64,000 bases of DNA from Prorocentrum cordatum (GCA_963575745.1 CAUYUJ010000692.1:373501-437500); one strand, 5' to 3'. Shown: positions 43,356-54,847, numbered from the stretch's first letter. Numbers and translations are program-made. The notes: generated by a model not told the origin, from the sequence alone.

Positions 43356-43618
43356 GTTATTGTTGTTATTGATGTTGTTGTTGTTGTTGCTGCTGCTGTT
43401 GTTGTTGTTGTTGCTGTTGGTGTTGCTGTTGTTGCTGCTGTTGTTGTTGATGTTGTTGTTGTTGGTGTTGTTGTTGCTGGTGCTGCTGTTGTTGTTGGTG
43501 TTGGTGTTGTTGTTGTTATTGGTGTTGTTGTTGTTGTTGGTGGTGTTGTTGCTGTTGCTGTTGTTGTTGTTGTTGTTGTTGTTGCTGTTGGTGTTGTTGT
43601 TGTTGTTGCTGCTGATGT

Positions 43619-43653
<35 letters not shown>

Positions 43654-43700
43654 CTGCTGCTGTTGTTGTTGTCGGCGTTGGTGTTGTTGTTGCTGTTGTT
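43356..43700. repeat. (GTT)n array 1
   Basis: About 345 bp of GTT with GCT and GGT variants, ending exactly at GAACATTATT (43701). Confidence 0.95.
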
Positions 43701-44470
43701 GAACATTATTTCTTCTTAAGAATAATTATTGTTGGGACCCCTGGTGCACGACCCCCCCGCCGCGCCTAGGCCGCAGCCACATTTTCATAATTTTCGTGAG
43801 GAAGTCTCAGGCACAACGGGGTATACCAGATCCGGTTGTTTTGTTGACGCCCGCTTTCCCTTGCAAAAAACACTATAAAATGAAATCTCTTGTTCTAACA
43901 TAACCAAACTTCAAGAATCCTTTGCAAAAAATGACACGAAGTGCACACTCGCGCGCGCAAGATGAAATCCTTCCAAAACCTTAGTTTTCGTAGCGATTTT
44001 AACATAAAAACATGAAAAACCCAATGGTTTTTCAAAAAAAAAGTTCAAAAATTCATCTTGCGCGCTCTTGCGGATTTCTGAGGAAACCCAATATTTTTTC
44101 AACATTTCTGTCAAACGGGCTCTTGCGAGCAACTTTTTCACCTGCTTCGAACTTCTGCAACAACGGTTGCGCGCATGCCAGGGCCATCATCCCTGTCAAA
44201 TAATACCATATTGGACACATTCGTTTTTTCTTCGCGCGCGCACGCCGTCGTCGTCGGCCGCGGGGCCCTGAATAGTAGCCACGGTCGTCCGCATGCCACG
44301 AAGTGAAGTGTCCGAACGTCATAGGGCGGGAAGCTGGGTGTGGGTGGTGGCGAAGAGTCGTTTGGAAATTTGGTAGAGCTTGAACCGGCCCCCCCACAAA
44401 GTGGGGGTATTGCCCGCCTCCTATGAAAACCCTGGCACTGGTGAGAACGGAGTGTCCCCAGTCTTAAATG
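43701..44470 (+). repeat. GTT-flanked core module, copy 1
   Basis: Starts GAACATTATTTCTTCTTAAG, AATAATTATTGTTGGGACCC and ends CAGTCTTAAATGATT at the next GTT array. Relatively AT-rich. It shares nearly all blocks with 46375-47238 (AAAAAACACTATAAAATGAA, TTTTAACATAAAAACAT, CACGAAGTGAAGTGTCC). It contains a CCCCCAC-AAA-GTGGGGG hairpin near 44393. No coding capacity. Confidence 0.9.
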
Positions 44471-44601
44471 ATTGTTGCTGTTGCTGTTGTTGTTGTTGGT
44501 GTTGTTGTTATTGTTGTTGTTGTTGATGTTGTTGGTGTTGTTGTTGTTGGTGCTGTTGTTGGTGGTGGTGTTGTTGTTGTTAGTGTTGTTGCTGCTGCTG
44601 G

Positions 44602-44633
<32 letters not shown>

Positions 44634-44852
44634 CTGTTGTTGTTGTTGTTGTTGCTGCTGTTGTTGTTGGTGGTGTTGGTGTTGTTGTTGATGCTATTGG
44701 TGTTGGTGCTGTTGTTGTTGTTGATGATGTTGTTGTTGGTGCTGTTGTTGTTGGTGTTGTTGTCGTTGCTGTTGATATTGTTGTTGTTGCTGATGCTGCT
44801 GTTGTTGTTGATGCTGTTGTTGTTGGTATTGTTTTGTTGTTGTTGCTGTTGT
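44471..44852. repeat. (GTT)n array 2
   Basis: About 380 bp of GTT with GCT, GGT and GAT variants; left boundary CTTAAATGATT. Confidence 0.95.
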
Positions 44853-46154
44853 GAAAAAGAACGCTGCTTTCTGAGTGCGCAAGCCGATCTTCTTTGCAAG
44901 GGATCGAGCCGATGGGACATGTGACGGCTCGTGATTATTTGAGCGCGGATGGTTGTGTTCGTCAGGGGTCCTGGTCCACGGGGTGCGGACGCATTGTGTG
45001 TGGGTGTTTAGGGGCATTGGTCATTTCTCTAAGAGAGGGTTTTCGTGGTCCTAGGCGCAGACCCATGGCACATGCTCTTTTCTCAGAAGAGCACGATGGC
45101 CCAGAGGCCCAGAGGCAAACGGCTCAGGTTGCTTTGTCGTTCCCTGGGGATTCTCCCTCGCGTTCAGAACAGTCTGGCTCTCTCGACTGATATGTTGTGC
45201 ATCTCTGAGTTCTGCACTTGGCAGGCGAGGCTAGCAGAAGTAGTGGTTGCGAAGTGGCTGACTGGCTGAGCATACTGCGATGTCGCTAATGGCCGAGCTT
45301 GCCATCACAAGAACTTTACTGGCACATTTCCTCTGCAGCCCAATAGCTGGTGGACTTTCCAGCCGGACTGTCCGCACATGCGGGCCTGGTGAGCTTATGG
45401 TTGTTGCCCGCCCCAGTTGCAAGTGTGGAGGCTCGGCCAGGCGCCGCAGCCTTGAACGACCCAGACGATCGATTCGAGACATGAACAATACAGACGGAGG
45501 AGGAGGAGGAGGACGAGGAGGAGGAGAAGGCGGAGGCGGAGGAGCTGTGATCTCCCAGTCGGTCTTGGAAGTCCAGGGGGCAGCGCGTGAATCAGCGCGT
45601 GCTGAGACCGGTACACCTGCAACGGGTTCGGCGCAGGGCACCGTGCCAACGAGCAGCCAGGGAAAGTCCAGAGACTCACGTTTCCCGAGGAACCGCAAAC
45701 CAGGGCTGGACCAAAACGGGCCATCTCGTTGTGTTTTGTTTGTTCGTTGTGTTGTGCATTCAAGGCGAAGCGAAGGCAAAACGAGGAAGAATAAACAGCA
45801 CAGCGAAAACGAAACACACCGTTTGGGTTCAGCCCTACCGCAAACATGGATTCAGGCGCGTGGATTAGCGATGGATTGCTTTTCCGTGCAGAACCGGCGC
45901 GCTTCGTCACCCAATCGGGCGGAGTGGGTCTTATGTTTCCGGGGTGCCTTCCCGACCCCACGTGTCAGATCCACAGACCTCTTAATCCTTCATACATGAT
46001 AACGTGTGCCCGAGCTTCTATGACCGGTGACCTTACATTGCGGTATGGGGGTACGGAGTACGAGGCTGTGGGGACGGATCGCAGGCAAGGGAGGGCAGGG
46101 ATGGAGGAGGGAAATCAGCAGACACCCGAAGGAGAAGTTAGTTGATGAGTTGAG
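44853..46154. other. unique sequence between GTT modules
   Basis: About 1.3 kb without repeats except a small GGA run (45498-45535). Several overlapping open frames exist; the longest with ATG is 45280-45999. No recognised gene. Confidence 0.4.
45280..45999 (+). CDS. uncertain open frame, 239 aa
   Basis: ATG at 45280 (MSLMAELAITRTLLAHFLCS) to TGA. It is the longest ATG frame in a repeat-poor region, with a Gly-rich stretch over the GGA run and Ser/Arg-rich remainder. No domain, no helical periodicity, and the opposite strand is almost as open, so chance is likely. Confidence 0.2.
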   Translation: MSLMAELAITRTLLAHFLCSPIAGGLSSRTVRTCGPGELMVVARPSCKCGGSARRRSLERPRRSIRDMNNTDGGGGGGRGGGEGGGGGAVISQSVLEVQGAARESARAETGTPATGSAQGTVPTSSQGKSRDSRFPRNRKPGLDQNGPSRCVLFVRCVVHSRRSEGKTRKNKQHSENETHRLGSALPQTWIQARGLAMDCFSVQNRRASSPNRAEWVLCFRGAFPTPRVRSTDLLILHT

Positions 46155-46187
46155 GTTGGTGTTGAAGTTATTGTTGCTGGTGTTGCT

Positions 46188-46221
<34 letters not shown>

Positions 46222-46252
46222 TTGTTGTTGTTGTTGTTGTTGTTGTTGTAAT

Positions 46253-46322
<70 letters not shown>

Positions 46323-46374
46323 GCTGTTGTTGTTGTTGTTGTGGTTGTTGTTGTTTGTTGTTGTTGTTGTTGTT
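46155..46374. repeat. (GTT)n array 3
   Basis: About 215 bp of GTT with a GCT run near 46200; right boundary GAACATTATT at 46375. Confidence 0.95.
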
Positions 46375-47238
46375 GAACATTATTAATTCTAAAGAATAAT
46401 TATTGTTGGGCCCCCTGGTGCACGCCCCCCCCGCCGCGCCTAGGCCGCAGCTACATTTTCATCATTTTCGTGAGGAAGCCTCAGGTAATTCGATGTGATC
46501 AAGATCCGGTTGTTTTGTTCCCCCCCGCTTTCCCTTGCAAAAAACACTATAAAATGAAATTTCTTGTTCAATGTAATCAAATTTCAAGAATCCCTTGCAA
46601 AAAATAAGGTAAAGTGGACATTCGCGCGCGCAAGACGAAATCCTTCCAAAAGCTTAGTGTTCGGAGCGATTTTAACATAAAAACATCAAAAAACCAATGG
46701 TTTTTCAACAAAAAAATGTCAAAATCTCATCCCGCGCGCTCTTGCGGATTCGTAGGAAACCCAACACTTTTTAAACATTTCTGTCAAACGGGCTTTTGCG
46801 AGCAACTTTTTCGAACTTCTGCGACAACGGTTGCGCACCTGCCAGGGCCATCATCCCTGTCAAATAATACCATGCGGGACACATTCGTTTTTTCTTCGCG
46901 CGCGCACGCCGAAATCTCCAAAAACCATTGGGTTCTTAAGAATTTTACCACCGCGCATCATAAAATCACACGAATCGCACCGTAGGTCCTCGTAGGTCGA
47001 ATAAGTGACCAAGTTCTGTGGGTGTGTACCCCACGCCAGTGTAGTAGCCACGGTCGTCCGCACGCCACGAAGTGAAGTGTCCCAACGTCATAGGGCGGGA
47101 AGCTGGGTTTGGGTGGTCGCGAAGAGTCGTTTGGATATTTGGTAGAGCTTGTAATGCCCCCCCACGAAGTGGGGGCATTGCCTGGTGTCGTATGAAAACC
47201 CTGGCACTGGGGAGAACACCACGCGTTCGGGTAAAATG
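46375..47238 (+). repeat. GTT-flanked core module, copy 2
   Basis: Direct repeat of 43701-44470, roughly 85-90 percent alike by eye. It carries about 120 bp (46915-47038) absent from copy 1, starting AAATCTCCAAAAACCATTGG, which itself echoes the AAAACCAATGG part of the module. The hairpin CCCCCAC-GAA-GTGGGGG (47158-47176) is conserved. It ends GTAAAATGATT at the next GTT array. Confidence 0.9.
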
Positions 47239-47275
<37 letters not shown>

Positions 47276-47294
47276 CGTTGTTGTTGTTGTTGTT
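47239..47294. repeat. (GTT)n array 4
   Basis: Short (about 56 bp) GTT tract with one TTTC interruption, between core copy 2 and the next module. Confidence 0.93.
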
Positions 47295-47860
47295 GAATTC
47301 TCACTTCTAAAGACCAATTGTTGTTGTTGCCCCCTCCCCCCGGTAACCATTTCATGTTTCAATTAATGTGTTTCTCCAGTGGCTCGCACCCTGTTTGTTG
47401 CACGGGAAATCGAGGTGACACCAAACTGTGCCTTTGGCCCCCGGTTTACAACAGCAACGGCTCCCGCCTGATACGTCCTTCCATTGTATTCGCAACTCGT
47501 GCTTTTACGGGGGTCGTCCTCACAATGTATACAGGAATCGCGCAGTCGCGTGGAATCTCCTGACAATCTATTCAGACGCCGCGCCGTCGACATTCAGGAA
47601 TCACGCTCTCGCCGTGGCTTGCCTCACGATTTATTTGGGAATCGCGCTGGCGGTCGAGACTTCTTCGGGAGGCATGCAGGACGCACGCTTCAGCAACCCG
47701 CCTGCTCGACCCGGCCGCTTGGGCCCGCCTTCCGAACCCGCCTTTCAGGGTCTACCCCTCCCTCTTGCTCTCTCTCGTGCTCCATCCTCCTCCGTCCCCG
47801 CAGTCCCTTCCTTACATTCGTCCTCTTCTCGTCCCCTGCCTTAGGGGCTGCACGCAATAT
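47295..47860 (+). repeat. CGCGCTCTCGC module, copy 1
   Basis: GCTCGCACCCTGTTTGTTGC, CAACGGCTCCCGCCTGATAC, then about five degenerate 43-bp subunits (GGAATCGCGC..., CACAATGTATTCAG), CATGCAGGACGCACGCTTCA, GCAACCCGCCTGCTCGACC and a CT-rich end. Copies 2 and 3 lie at 51195-51655 and 51878-52448. Confidence 0.88.
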
Positions 47861-48025
47861 ACGTATGCAGGTTCCAATCGGAGTCCAATCATAATCTGCC
47901 TCGGATACACGAAGTAATCGAGTGCGATTACTCCGTGTATCCAATGTACAGGTTCCAATAGGAAACCAATTAGAATCTGCCTCGGGTACACGGAGTAATC
48001 GAGTTCGATGGCTCCGTGTATGCCG
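47861..48025. repeat. twin hairpin unit (~83 bp, 2 copies)
   Basis: AGGTTCCAATCGGAGTCCAA then GGATACACGAAGTAATCG, loop AGTG, and CGATTACTCCGTGTATCC (47903-47942, 18-bp stem, one mismatch). The second copy folds at 47987-48020 (loop AGTT). In copy 2 the mismatched A of copy 1 is G, restoring that pair. Confidence 0.88.
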
Positions 48026-48042
48026 GCGCCAGGAGGCGTCGC

Positions 48043-48127
48043 CGGTTTGTTGTTGTTGTTGGTGGTGTTTTTGTTGTTGTTGTCGTTGTCGTTGTCGTCG
48101 TCGTCGTCGTTGTCGTTGTCGTTGTCG

Positions 48128-48192
<65 letters not shown>

Positions 48193-48240
48193 GGTGTTGG
48201 TGGTGGTGTTGTGTTTATTGTTATTGTTATTATTCTCTGT
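48043..48240. repeat. (GTT)n with GTC stretch
   Basis: GTT array with a GTCGTCGTC block at 48081-48128, followed by TTATTGTTATTATTCTC, a decayed version of the usual right boundary. Confidence 0.93.
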
Positions 48241-48249
48241 ATTGTTGAT

Positions 48250-49080
48250 AGCTCATGTCTCGGGAATAGTTATTGTTGGTCTCTGGAAATGTTGCCTCGC
48301 GCTCTCGCCTCGACGCCGGCTACTTTTTCTCTGAGAACGAGGCTCCCGCTCGAGCGTTGGCTTGATTTTTAGATGTGTGCCGTTGCAGGCCTGGCTACAA
48401 CGACAACGGCTCCTGCTCGATTCGTCTTCACACTTTCCCCGACACATCCTGGCCAGAGATGACCCCGAACTCAGGAACGGCGCCGTCGCTTGAGAGTTCC
48501 ACAATTCAGTCAACTTGGCGGAGGCCCAGCCACGACGACAAAGGCTCGCGCTCGATACTACCTTACACTATTCCCCAAGACACCTCTCGCTTGGGACTTC
48601 CTCGAAATTTAATCACGTTGGCGGAGGCCCAGCCACGACGACAAAGGCTCCCGCTCCATATTTCCTCACGCTTTACTCCGAGAGCCCCTGGCCAGGGAGA
48701 CCCCCCCGAACTCATGAACGGCCCTCGCGTTCGATACTATCTCGTGATTCAGGCAAGTTGGTTGAGGCCCAGACACGGCGACAAGGGCTCCCGCTCGATA
48801 CTTATCAAGATGTAGTCCGAGAGCCCTGACCAGAGAGGCCCTCGAACTCAGGAACGGGCGCTCTTATTCGATAAATGCTCGTAATTCAATCAAGTTGGTG
48901 GAAGCCCAGCCACGACGAGAAGGGCTCCCGTTCGATACTTCTACTTCCTCGAAGCTGTATGTCGAGACCCCCCTGCCAGAGACTGCACTTGAGCAGCGGC
49001 GCCGCGGGCCCACCTGCGACGACAGGGGCTCCCGCTCGACACGCCCTCGGAATGTACTTCTAGATGCCCTGGCCAGAGAG
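48250..49080 (+). repeat. ~100-140-bp degenerate tandem (CACGACGACAAAGGCTCC)
   Basis: GGCCCAGCCACGACGACAAA recurs near 48526, 48628, 48767 (variant) and 48905, each followed by GGCTCCCGCTCGATACT and, later, GACCAGAGAGGCCC and CGAACTCAGGAACGG. It decays towards 49080. Confidence 0.8.
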
Positions 49081-50458
49081 GCCCCCCGAACCACAGAGGC
49101 CCCAGCACGCTACTCACTGAGGCCTTCGGACACAGCCCACAGAAACTCCAAGCGCGTCCACAAGGGGCCCTAGCGTGCTGCCCACTCGGGACCCCGGACA
49201 CAGCCCACAGAGGCCCCCGCTTGCCCACAGGCTACAGCAAGCTGCCCACTGAAACCCAATGAAACAGCCTGCAGAGGCCCCAAGCGCGCCCACAGAGGCC
49301 CCAGCCCACAGGCCCCCAGCGCGCTGCCCACTGAGGCCCCCAACGCAGCCTACAGAGGCCGAGAGCAAGCCCACAGAGGCGCCAAGCGCGCCCACAGAAG
49401 GCCCCGCGCGCTGCCCACTGAGGCCCCCCGACACAGCCCACAGAGGTCACAAGTGCGCCCACAGAGGATCCAGCCCACAGAGGCGCTAAGCGCGCCTACG
49501 GAGGCCCCAGCGCGCTGCTCACTGAGGCCCCCCAAGACAGCTCACAGAGGCCCCAAGCGCGCCCACGGAGGTCCCAGCCCACAGAAGCCCCAACCGCGCC
49601 CACGGAGGCCCCAAGCGCGCCCACAAGGGCCCCAGCGCGCTGCCCACTGAGGCCCCCGACACAGCCCGCAGAGGCCCCAGCCCACAGAGGCCCCAAGCGC
49701 GCCAGGAGGCCCCCGCACGCTGCCACTGAGGCCCCCCCGGCACAGCCAACAGAGGCCCCAAGCGCGCCCACGGATGCTCCAGCCCACAGGGGCCCCAATC
49801 GCGCCCACAGAGGCCGCAGCGCGTTGCCCACTGAACCTCCCCGACACAGCCCACAGAGGCCCCAGCCCACAGAGGCCCCAAGCGTGCCCACGGAAGCCCC
49901 CGCGCGATGCCCATATGAGGCACCCCGACACTGCCAACCCCAGCGCACAGAGGCGCTAAGCGCGTCCACGGAGGCCAACGAGCGCTGCCCATTGAGTCCA
50001 TTGAGACCCACCAGCGCACCCACAGAGGCCCCAACCGCACCCACGGAGGCCGCAGCGAGCCCGCAGAGGCCCCAGCGCGCTGCCCACTGAGGCCCCCCAA
50101 CACAGCCCACAGAGGCGCCAGCCCACAGAGGCCCCAAGCGCGCCCACGGAGGCCCCCGCTCGCTGCCCACTGAGGCACCCCGACACAACCCACGGAAGCC
50201 CCCGCGCGATGCCCATTGAGGCCCCAGCCCGCAGAGGCGCCAAGCGCGCTGCCCACTGAGGCCCCCCAACACAGCCCACAGAGGCCCCAAGCGCGCCCAC
50301 AGAGGCCCCAAGCGCGCCCACAGAGGCGCGCGCTGCCCACTGAGGCCCCCCGACACAGCCCACAGAGGCCCCAAGCGCGCCCACAGAGGCCCCAGCCCAC
50401 AGAGGCGTTAAGCGCGTCCACAGAGGCCCCATCGCGCTGCCCAGACACAGCCCATAGA
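49080..50458 (+). repeat. GAGGCCCCAAGCGCGCCCAC minisatellite
   Basis: Almost 1.4 kb of units of about 20-25 bp arranged in 60-75-bp higher-order blocks: CACAGAGGCCCCAAGCGCGC, CCAGCGCGCTGCCCACTGAG, GCCCCCCGACACAGCC. Long frames on both strands (Gly/Ala/Trp-rich on minus) reflect periodicity only. Confidence 0.93.
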
Positions 50459-50640
50459 TGCCCGTGCACGATATACCCCCAAGGGGGCACGGTCGAAAAC
50501 GCAGCGGGCGGGTATCGAGGGTTTGGGGTATACGTATTGAATGGCACGCGAGCAGATCAGAGCGAACAGTCTTTAACACGATTGTTGTTGGTGGTGCTAC
50601 TGTTGTTGTTCCTGCTGCTGCTGCTGTTGTTGAAGTTCCA
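50459..50640 (+). repeat. tail module copy 1 plus short GTT array
   Basis: CGATATACCCCCAAGGGGGC, GGGCGGGTATCGAGGGTTTG, GAATGGCACGCGAGCAGATC, AGAGCGAACAGTCTTTAACA then GATTGTTGTTGG and a GTT/GCT array to about 50632. The CCCCC-AA-GGGGG hairpin is common to all three tail copies. Confidence 0.85.
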
Positions 50641-50837
50641 TGTCTACATGAGAAGTATTGCTGATGCCCCCTCCAGTAACCAGTGTATTCTTCACCAGCG
50701 TGGGGGGGGAGGGGGGGGGGGCGAACGGTCATTCATTGTCCCTGGGTGCGTGGCTGAAGTGGGTTCCGTGGTGAAGATTATGTTTGTTGCGTTGTTGCGT
50801 TGTCGTTGTTTGTTCGTTTGTTTGTGGTCGTCGTCCA

Positions 50838-51040
50838 ACCCGCGACCCACCCGAGACCCACCCCGCGAGCCACCCCGCGACCCACCCCGCGACCCACCCC
50901 GCGACCCACCCCGCGACCCAACCCGCGACCCAACCGGCGACCCACCCGTGACCCACCCCGCGACCCACCCCGCGACCCACACCCGCGACCCACCCGCGAC
51001 CCATTTGCGACGCATCCGCGCCCCGCCCGCGACCTACTCA
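50838..51040 (+). repeat. 12-bp minisatellite GACCCACCCCGC, ~16 copies
   Basis: CCCGCGACCCAC repeated with period 12-13 from 50838 to about 51030. 51060-51122 then holds two copies of GGCGCCTGCGGCGGGCT, 41 bp apart. Confidence 0.92.
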
Positions 51041-51194
51041 CATTGGTTTAACGAACAAATCGGCGCCTGCGGCGGGCTCGTTTGTATAATGTGTGAAACG
51101 TTGGCGCCTGCGGCGGGCTTTTCCGGAGTCTCACAAGGTGCCGACGTCCCCGCCGCCACCCCACCTTCATCCGCATTTGCGGGGTGCTACTTAT

Positions 51195-51655
51195 TTAAGT
51201 TTTTCCCCCGCGGCTCGCATGTTGTTTTCTTGCAAGGGAAATTCAGGTATCACCAAACTGTGCTGTACAACGGCTCCCGCCTGATACTTCCTTCCAGTGT
51301 CTTCGCAGATCGTGTTCTCGCGCGGGACGCCCAGATAATGTATTCAGACGCCGCGCCCTCGACACTCAGAAATCACGCTCTCGCTGTGGATTTCCTCACG
51401 ATGTATTTGGGAAGCGCGCTGACGTTCGAGACTTCCTCGCGATTCATGCAGGACGCACGCTTCAGCAACCCGTCGGCTCGACCTGGCCGTCTGGGCCCGC
51501 CTTCTTGTCCCGCCTGTGAGGGTCTACCCGCCCGGTCTGCCCCTCTCGTTTTGCCATGTGTTTTCTGCTCCTGGCCCCCCTCTTGCCCCTTGCCCCTCCT
51601 TTCCATCCGTCCTCTCTTCCCCTGCCTTAGGGGATGCACGAAATACACGTTGCAG
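51195..51655 (+). repeat. CGCGCTCTCGC module, copy 2
   Basis: Parallels 47295-47860 block by block: CACCAAACTGTGC, CAACGGCTCCCGCCTGATAC, TATTCAGACGCCGCGCCCTC, CATGCAGGACGCACGCTTCA and a CT-rich end, ending GATGCACGAAATACACG. Confidence 0.88.
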
Positions 51656-51835
51656 GTAAGAGAGATGTACCCCCAAGGGGGTACGATCGAAAACAAAGAG
51701 GGCGGGTATCGAGGGTCTTGGATGTACGTGTTGAACGGCATGTGAGCAAATCAGAGCGAACAGTCTTACAATGGTTGCTGGTGGTGGTGGCGGTGGTGCT
51801 GCTACTGCTGCTGATGTTGTTGGTGTTGCTTTCGA
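51656..51835 (+). repeat. tail module copy 2 plus GTT/GGT array
   Basis: GTACCCCCAAGGGGGTACGA, GAGGGCGGGTATCGAGGGTC, TGAGCAAATCAGAGCGAACA, GTCTTACAATGGTTG, then GGT/GCT/GTT repeats and boundary GAACACTCATTATTCAGAAT. Confidence 0.87.
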
Positions 51836-51877
51836 ACACTCATTATTCAGAATTATTCATTGTTGATCCCCCCTTCC

Positions 51878-52448
51878 GGTGACCTTTTTTATGTTTTTTC
51901 AATTGAAGTGCTTCCCCCCGGGCTCGCACCCTATTTGTTATCAGGGAAAGTCACTCGGCTCAAACTGGGCCCCTGGCCCCCGGTTTACTACAACAACGGC
52001 GCCTGCCTGATACCTCCTCAACATGTATTCCCAAATCGCGCTCTCGCGCGGGACTTCGCCACAATGTATATAGGAATCGCGCTCTCGCGTGGGACGTCGT
52101 CGCAATTTATTCAGACGATGCGCCTTCGGCGCTCAGGGATCACGCTCTCGCTGTGGCATTCAGACTTACTTTGGAATCGCGTTGTCGCTCGAGATTTCGT
52201 TGCGATTCATGCAGGGCCCACGCTTCAGCAACCCGCCTGCTCGACCGGGGGTCGCCTGGGCCCGCCTTGCCGACCTGCCCGCTATGGGTCTGCCCACCCG
52301 ATCCACTCGTCTGGTTATGCCACTTGTTTTCTGCTCCTTGCCCCCCTCCTGCTAATTTCTCTCGTGCTCCATTCTTCTCCCTCCCCCTTCCAGCCATCCT
52401 ATCATCCCTTGTATTAGGGTCTGCACTAAGGCACTAAATGCACGTGGC
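51878..52448 (+). repeat. CGCGCTCTCGC module, copy 3
   Basis: GGGCTCGCACCCTATTTGTT, CCCCCGGTTTACTACAACAA, TATATAGGAATCGCGCTCTC, CATGCAGGGCCCACGCTTCA, GCAACCCGCCTGCTCGACC. Same order as copies 1 and 2. Confidence 0.88.
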
Positions 52449-52590
52449 AGGTAAGGACGATACACCCCCAAGGGGGTACGATCGAAGACGAAGCGGGCGG
52501 GTACCGAGGGTCTTGGATATACATATTGATTGGCATGCGAGAAGATAGGAGCGAACAGTCTTAAGATGATTGTTGTTGTTGTTGTTGATG
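52449..52590 (+). repeat. tail module copy 3 plus short GTT array
   Basis: ACACCCCCAAGGGGGTACGA, GCGGGCGGGTACCGAGGGTC, GGAGCGAACAGTCTTAAGAT then GATTGTTGTTGTTG. Confidence 0.87.
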
Positions 52591-52664
52591 AAGCCAGCTG
52601 CCGGGCACCCGGGAGGGGGTGCACAACGAACCACAGAACAACGGGGCCCGACAAGGCCAATCGG

Positions 52665-52770
52665 GTCTGTATGGGATTCCATGGGGGACCCCATGAGGTT
52701 CCGTACGGATTCCATAGGGGTCCCATGAGGTTCTGTAGGGATCCCATCGGGGCTCCATCCCACAGGGGCC
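52665..52770 (+). repeat. 32-bp family, short block
   Basis: CCCATGAGGTTCCGTACGGA, TTCCATAGGGGTCCCATGAG and GTTCTGTAGGGATCCCATCG: about three units of the family at 56625-57235. Confidence 0.8.
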
Positions 52771-52784
52771 CCAGGAGGCCTCGG

Positions 52785-53335
52785 GTCCAGTTCGGCGCAC
52801 CCCTCGTACGTTTCGTGGCCCCGGTGGGCTTCACCGGAGGATTCGGTTTAATTTCGGCACGCCCCTCACACGCTTCGTGGCCCCACCGGGGGTTCCGCCG
52901 AAGGCCTCGGGTCCATTTCAGCACACCACTCATACATTTCGTGGCCCCAGTGTGTTCTACCGAAGGTTTCGGGCCAATTTCTGCGCACCACCCACACAGT
53001 TCGTGTAGGGCTGAAACCAAAGGCTTTCGGCACGCCGCTCACAAGCTATGTGGCCCTACAAGGGGGCTCCATCGAAGGCATCGGGTCCAGTTCGGCGCAC
53101 CCCTCGCACGCTTCGTGGCCCCAGTGGGCTTCACCGAAGGATTCGGGTCAATTTCGGCAAACCCCTCACACGATATGAGGCCATACAGGGGGCTCCACTG
53201 AAGGTTTTGGGCCCATTTCGGCACACCCCTCACACGTTTCGTGGTCCCAGTGAGCTCCACCGAAGGTTTCGGGTCACGTCCACGAGGGGCTCCACCGAAG
53301 GCCTCGGGTCCAGCTATATTGTGTCTTGCGTGTGT
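52785..53335 (-). repeat. 89-bp family, inverted 61-bp variant
   Basis: CGTTTCGTGGCCCC recurs at 52812, 52873, 52937, 53112 and 53237 with 61-64 bp spacing, each between TTTCGGCACACCCCTCACA and GGGCTTCACCGAAGGATTCG. The CACATGCGCCCCC part of the 89-bp unit is missing. A 300-bp superperiod is visible (52795 against 53095). Confidence 0.88.
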
Positions 53336-53794
53336 TAGGGTGCCGTCCCTGGGCCCAGGGACCGTCGACAAAAAACAGCTGTGGGCTCGAGGGCTGCGAG
53401 GAAACCACGAGGGCGAGGGCGAGGGAGAAAAGGGGGGGACTGGTTTGATTTGTTCTTTATCATTTTTTGTTGTTTATCATTTATCATTTATTTGTTGATG
53501 TTTATTTTGTTGTTTTGAGTTTTTTGTTGTTTTGAGTTGTTGTTTATAATTTGTTCTTGATTTGTTCGATTTGTTCTTTATCATTTTTTTGTTGGAGGGG
53601 GGCGGGCGCCTCCCGTGGGGCCCGGGGCCGCTGAGAACAATCATTTGGGCCCTGGGGCCGCCAAAAACCGCGAGGGCGAGGAGGGGGGGGGGATTCGGTG
53701 TTGTTTGCGTTTGTCTAGCGTTTTTGCTGGCGCCGCTCCTGGTCCCAGGGGCCGCCGAAACGCAGCTCTGGGCCCCAGGACTGCCGAAAACTAG
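53336..53794. other. AT-rich island, no supported gene
   Basis: 53445-53600 is the most AT-rich part of the window (TTTATCATTTATCATTTATT, TTGTTGTTTTGAG twice, GATTTGTTCTTTATCATTTT twice). GC-rich flanks repeat CGAGGGCGAGG. No gene. Confidence 0.5.
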
Positions 53795-54389
<595 letters not shown>

Positions 54390-54728
54390 CTACAGCTGCT
54401 ACCACTACCATTACCACCACAACAGCCGCACCTTTTCCTACAACTTCGACGGCTACGACTTTGTATACTTCTACTACTACTACTACGACTACTATACGAC
54501 TACTACTACTACTACTACTACTACGACTACTACTAATACTACTACTACTACTACTACCACTACTGCTGCTCCTACTATGACGACTACTACTATTACTACG
54601 ACGACTACTACTAATATTCCTATTGCTACTGCTACTACTGCTACTACTATTGTCTACTACTACTACTACTACTACCACGGCTACTACTGCTACGTCTATT
54701 CCTTACGACGGCTACTACTACTATTGGT

Positions 54729-54782
<54 letters not shown>

Positions 54783-54808
54783 GACGGCTACTACTGCTAC
54801 TATTGCTG

Positions 54809-54847
<39 letters not shown>

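Noticed and set aside
49496-50547. Gly/Ala/Trp-rich minus-strand frames over 300 residues
   Set aside because: They follow the GAGGCCCC minisatellite; frames on both strands are equally open.
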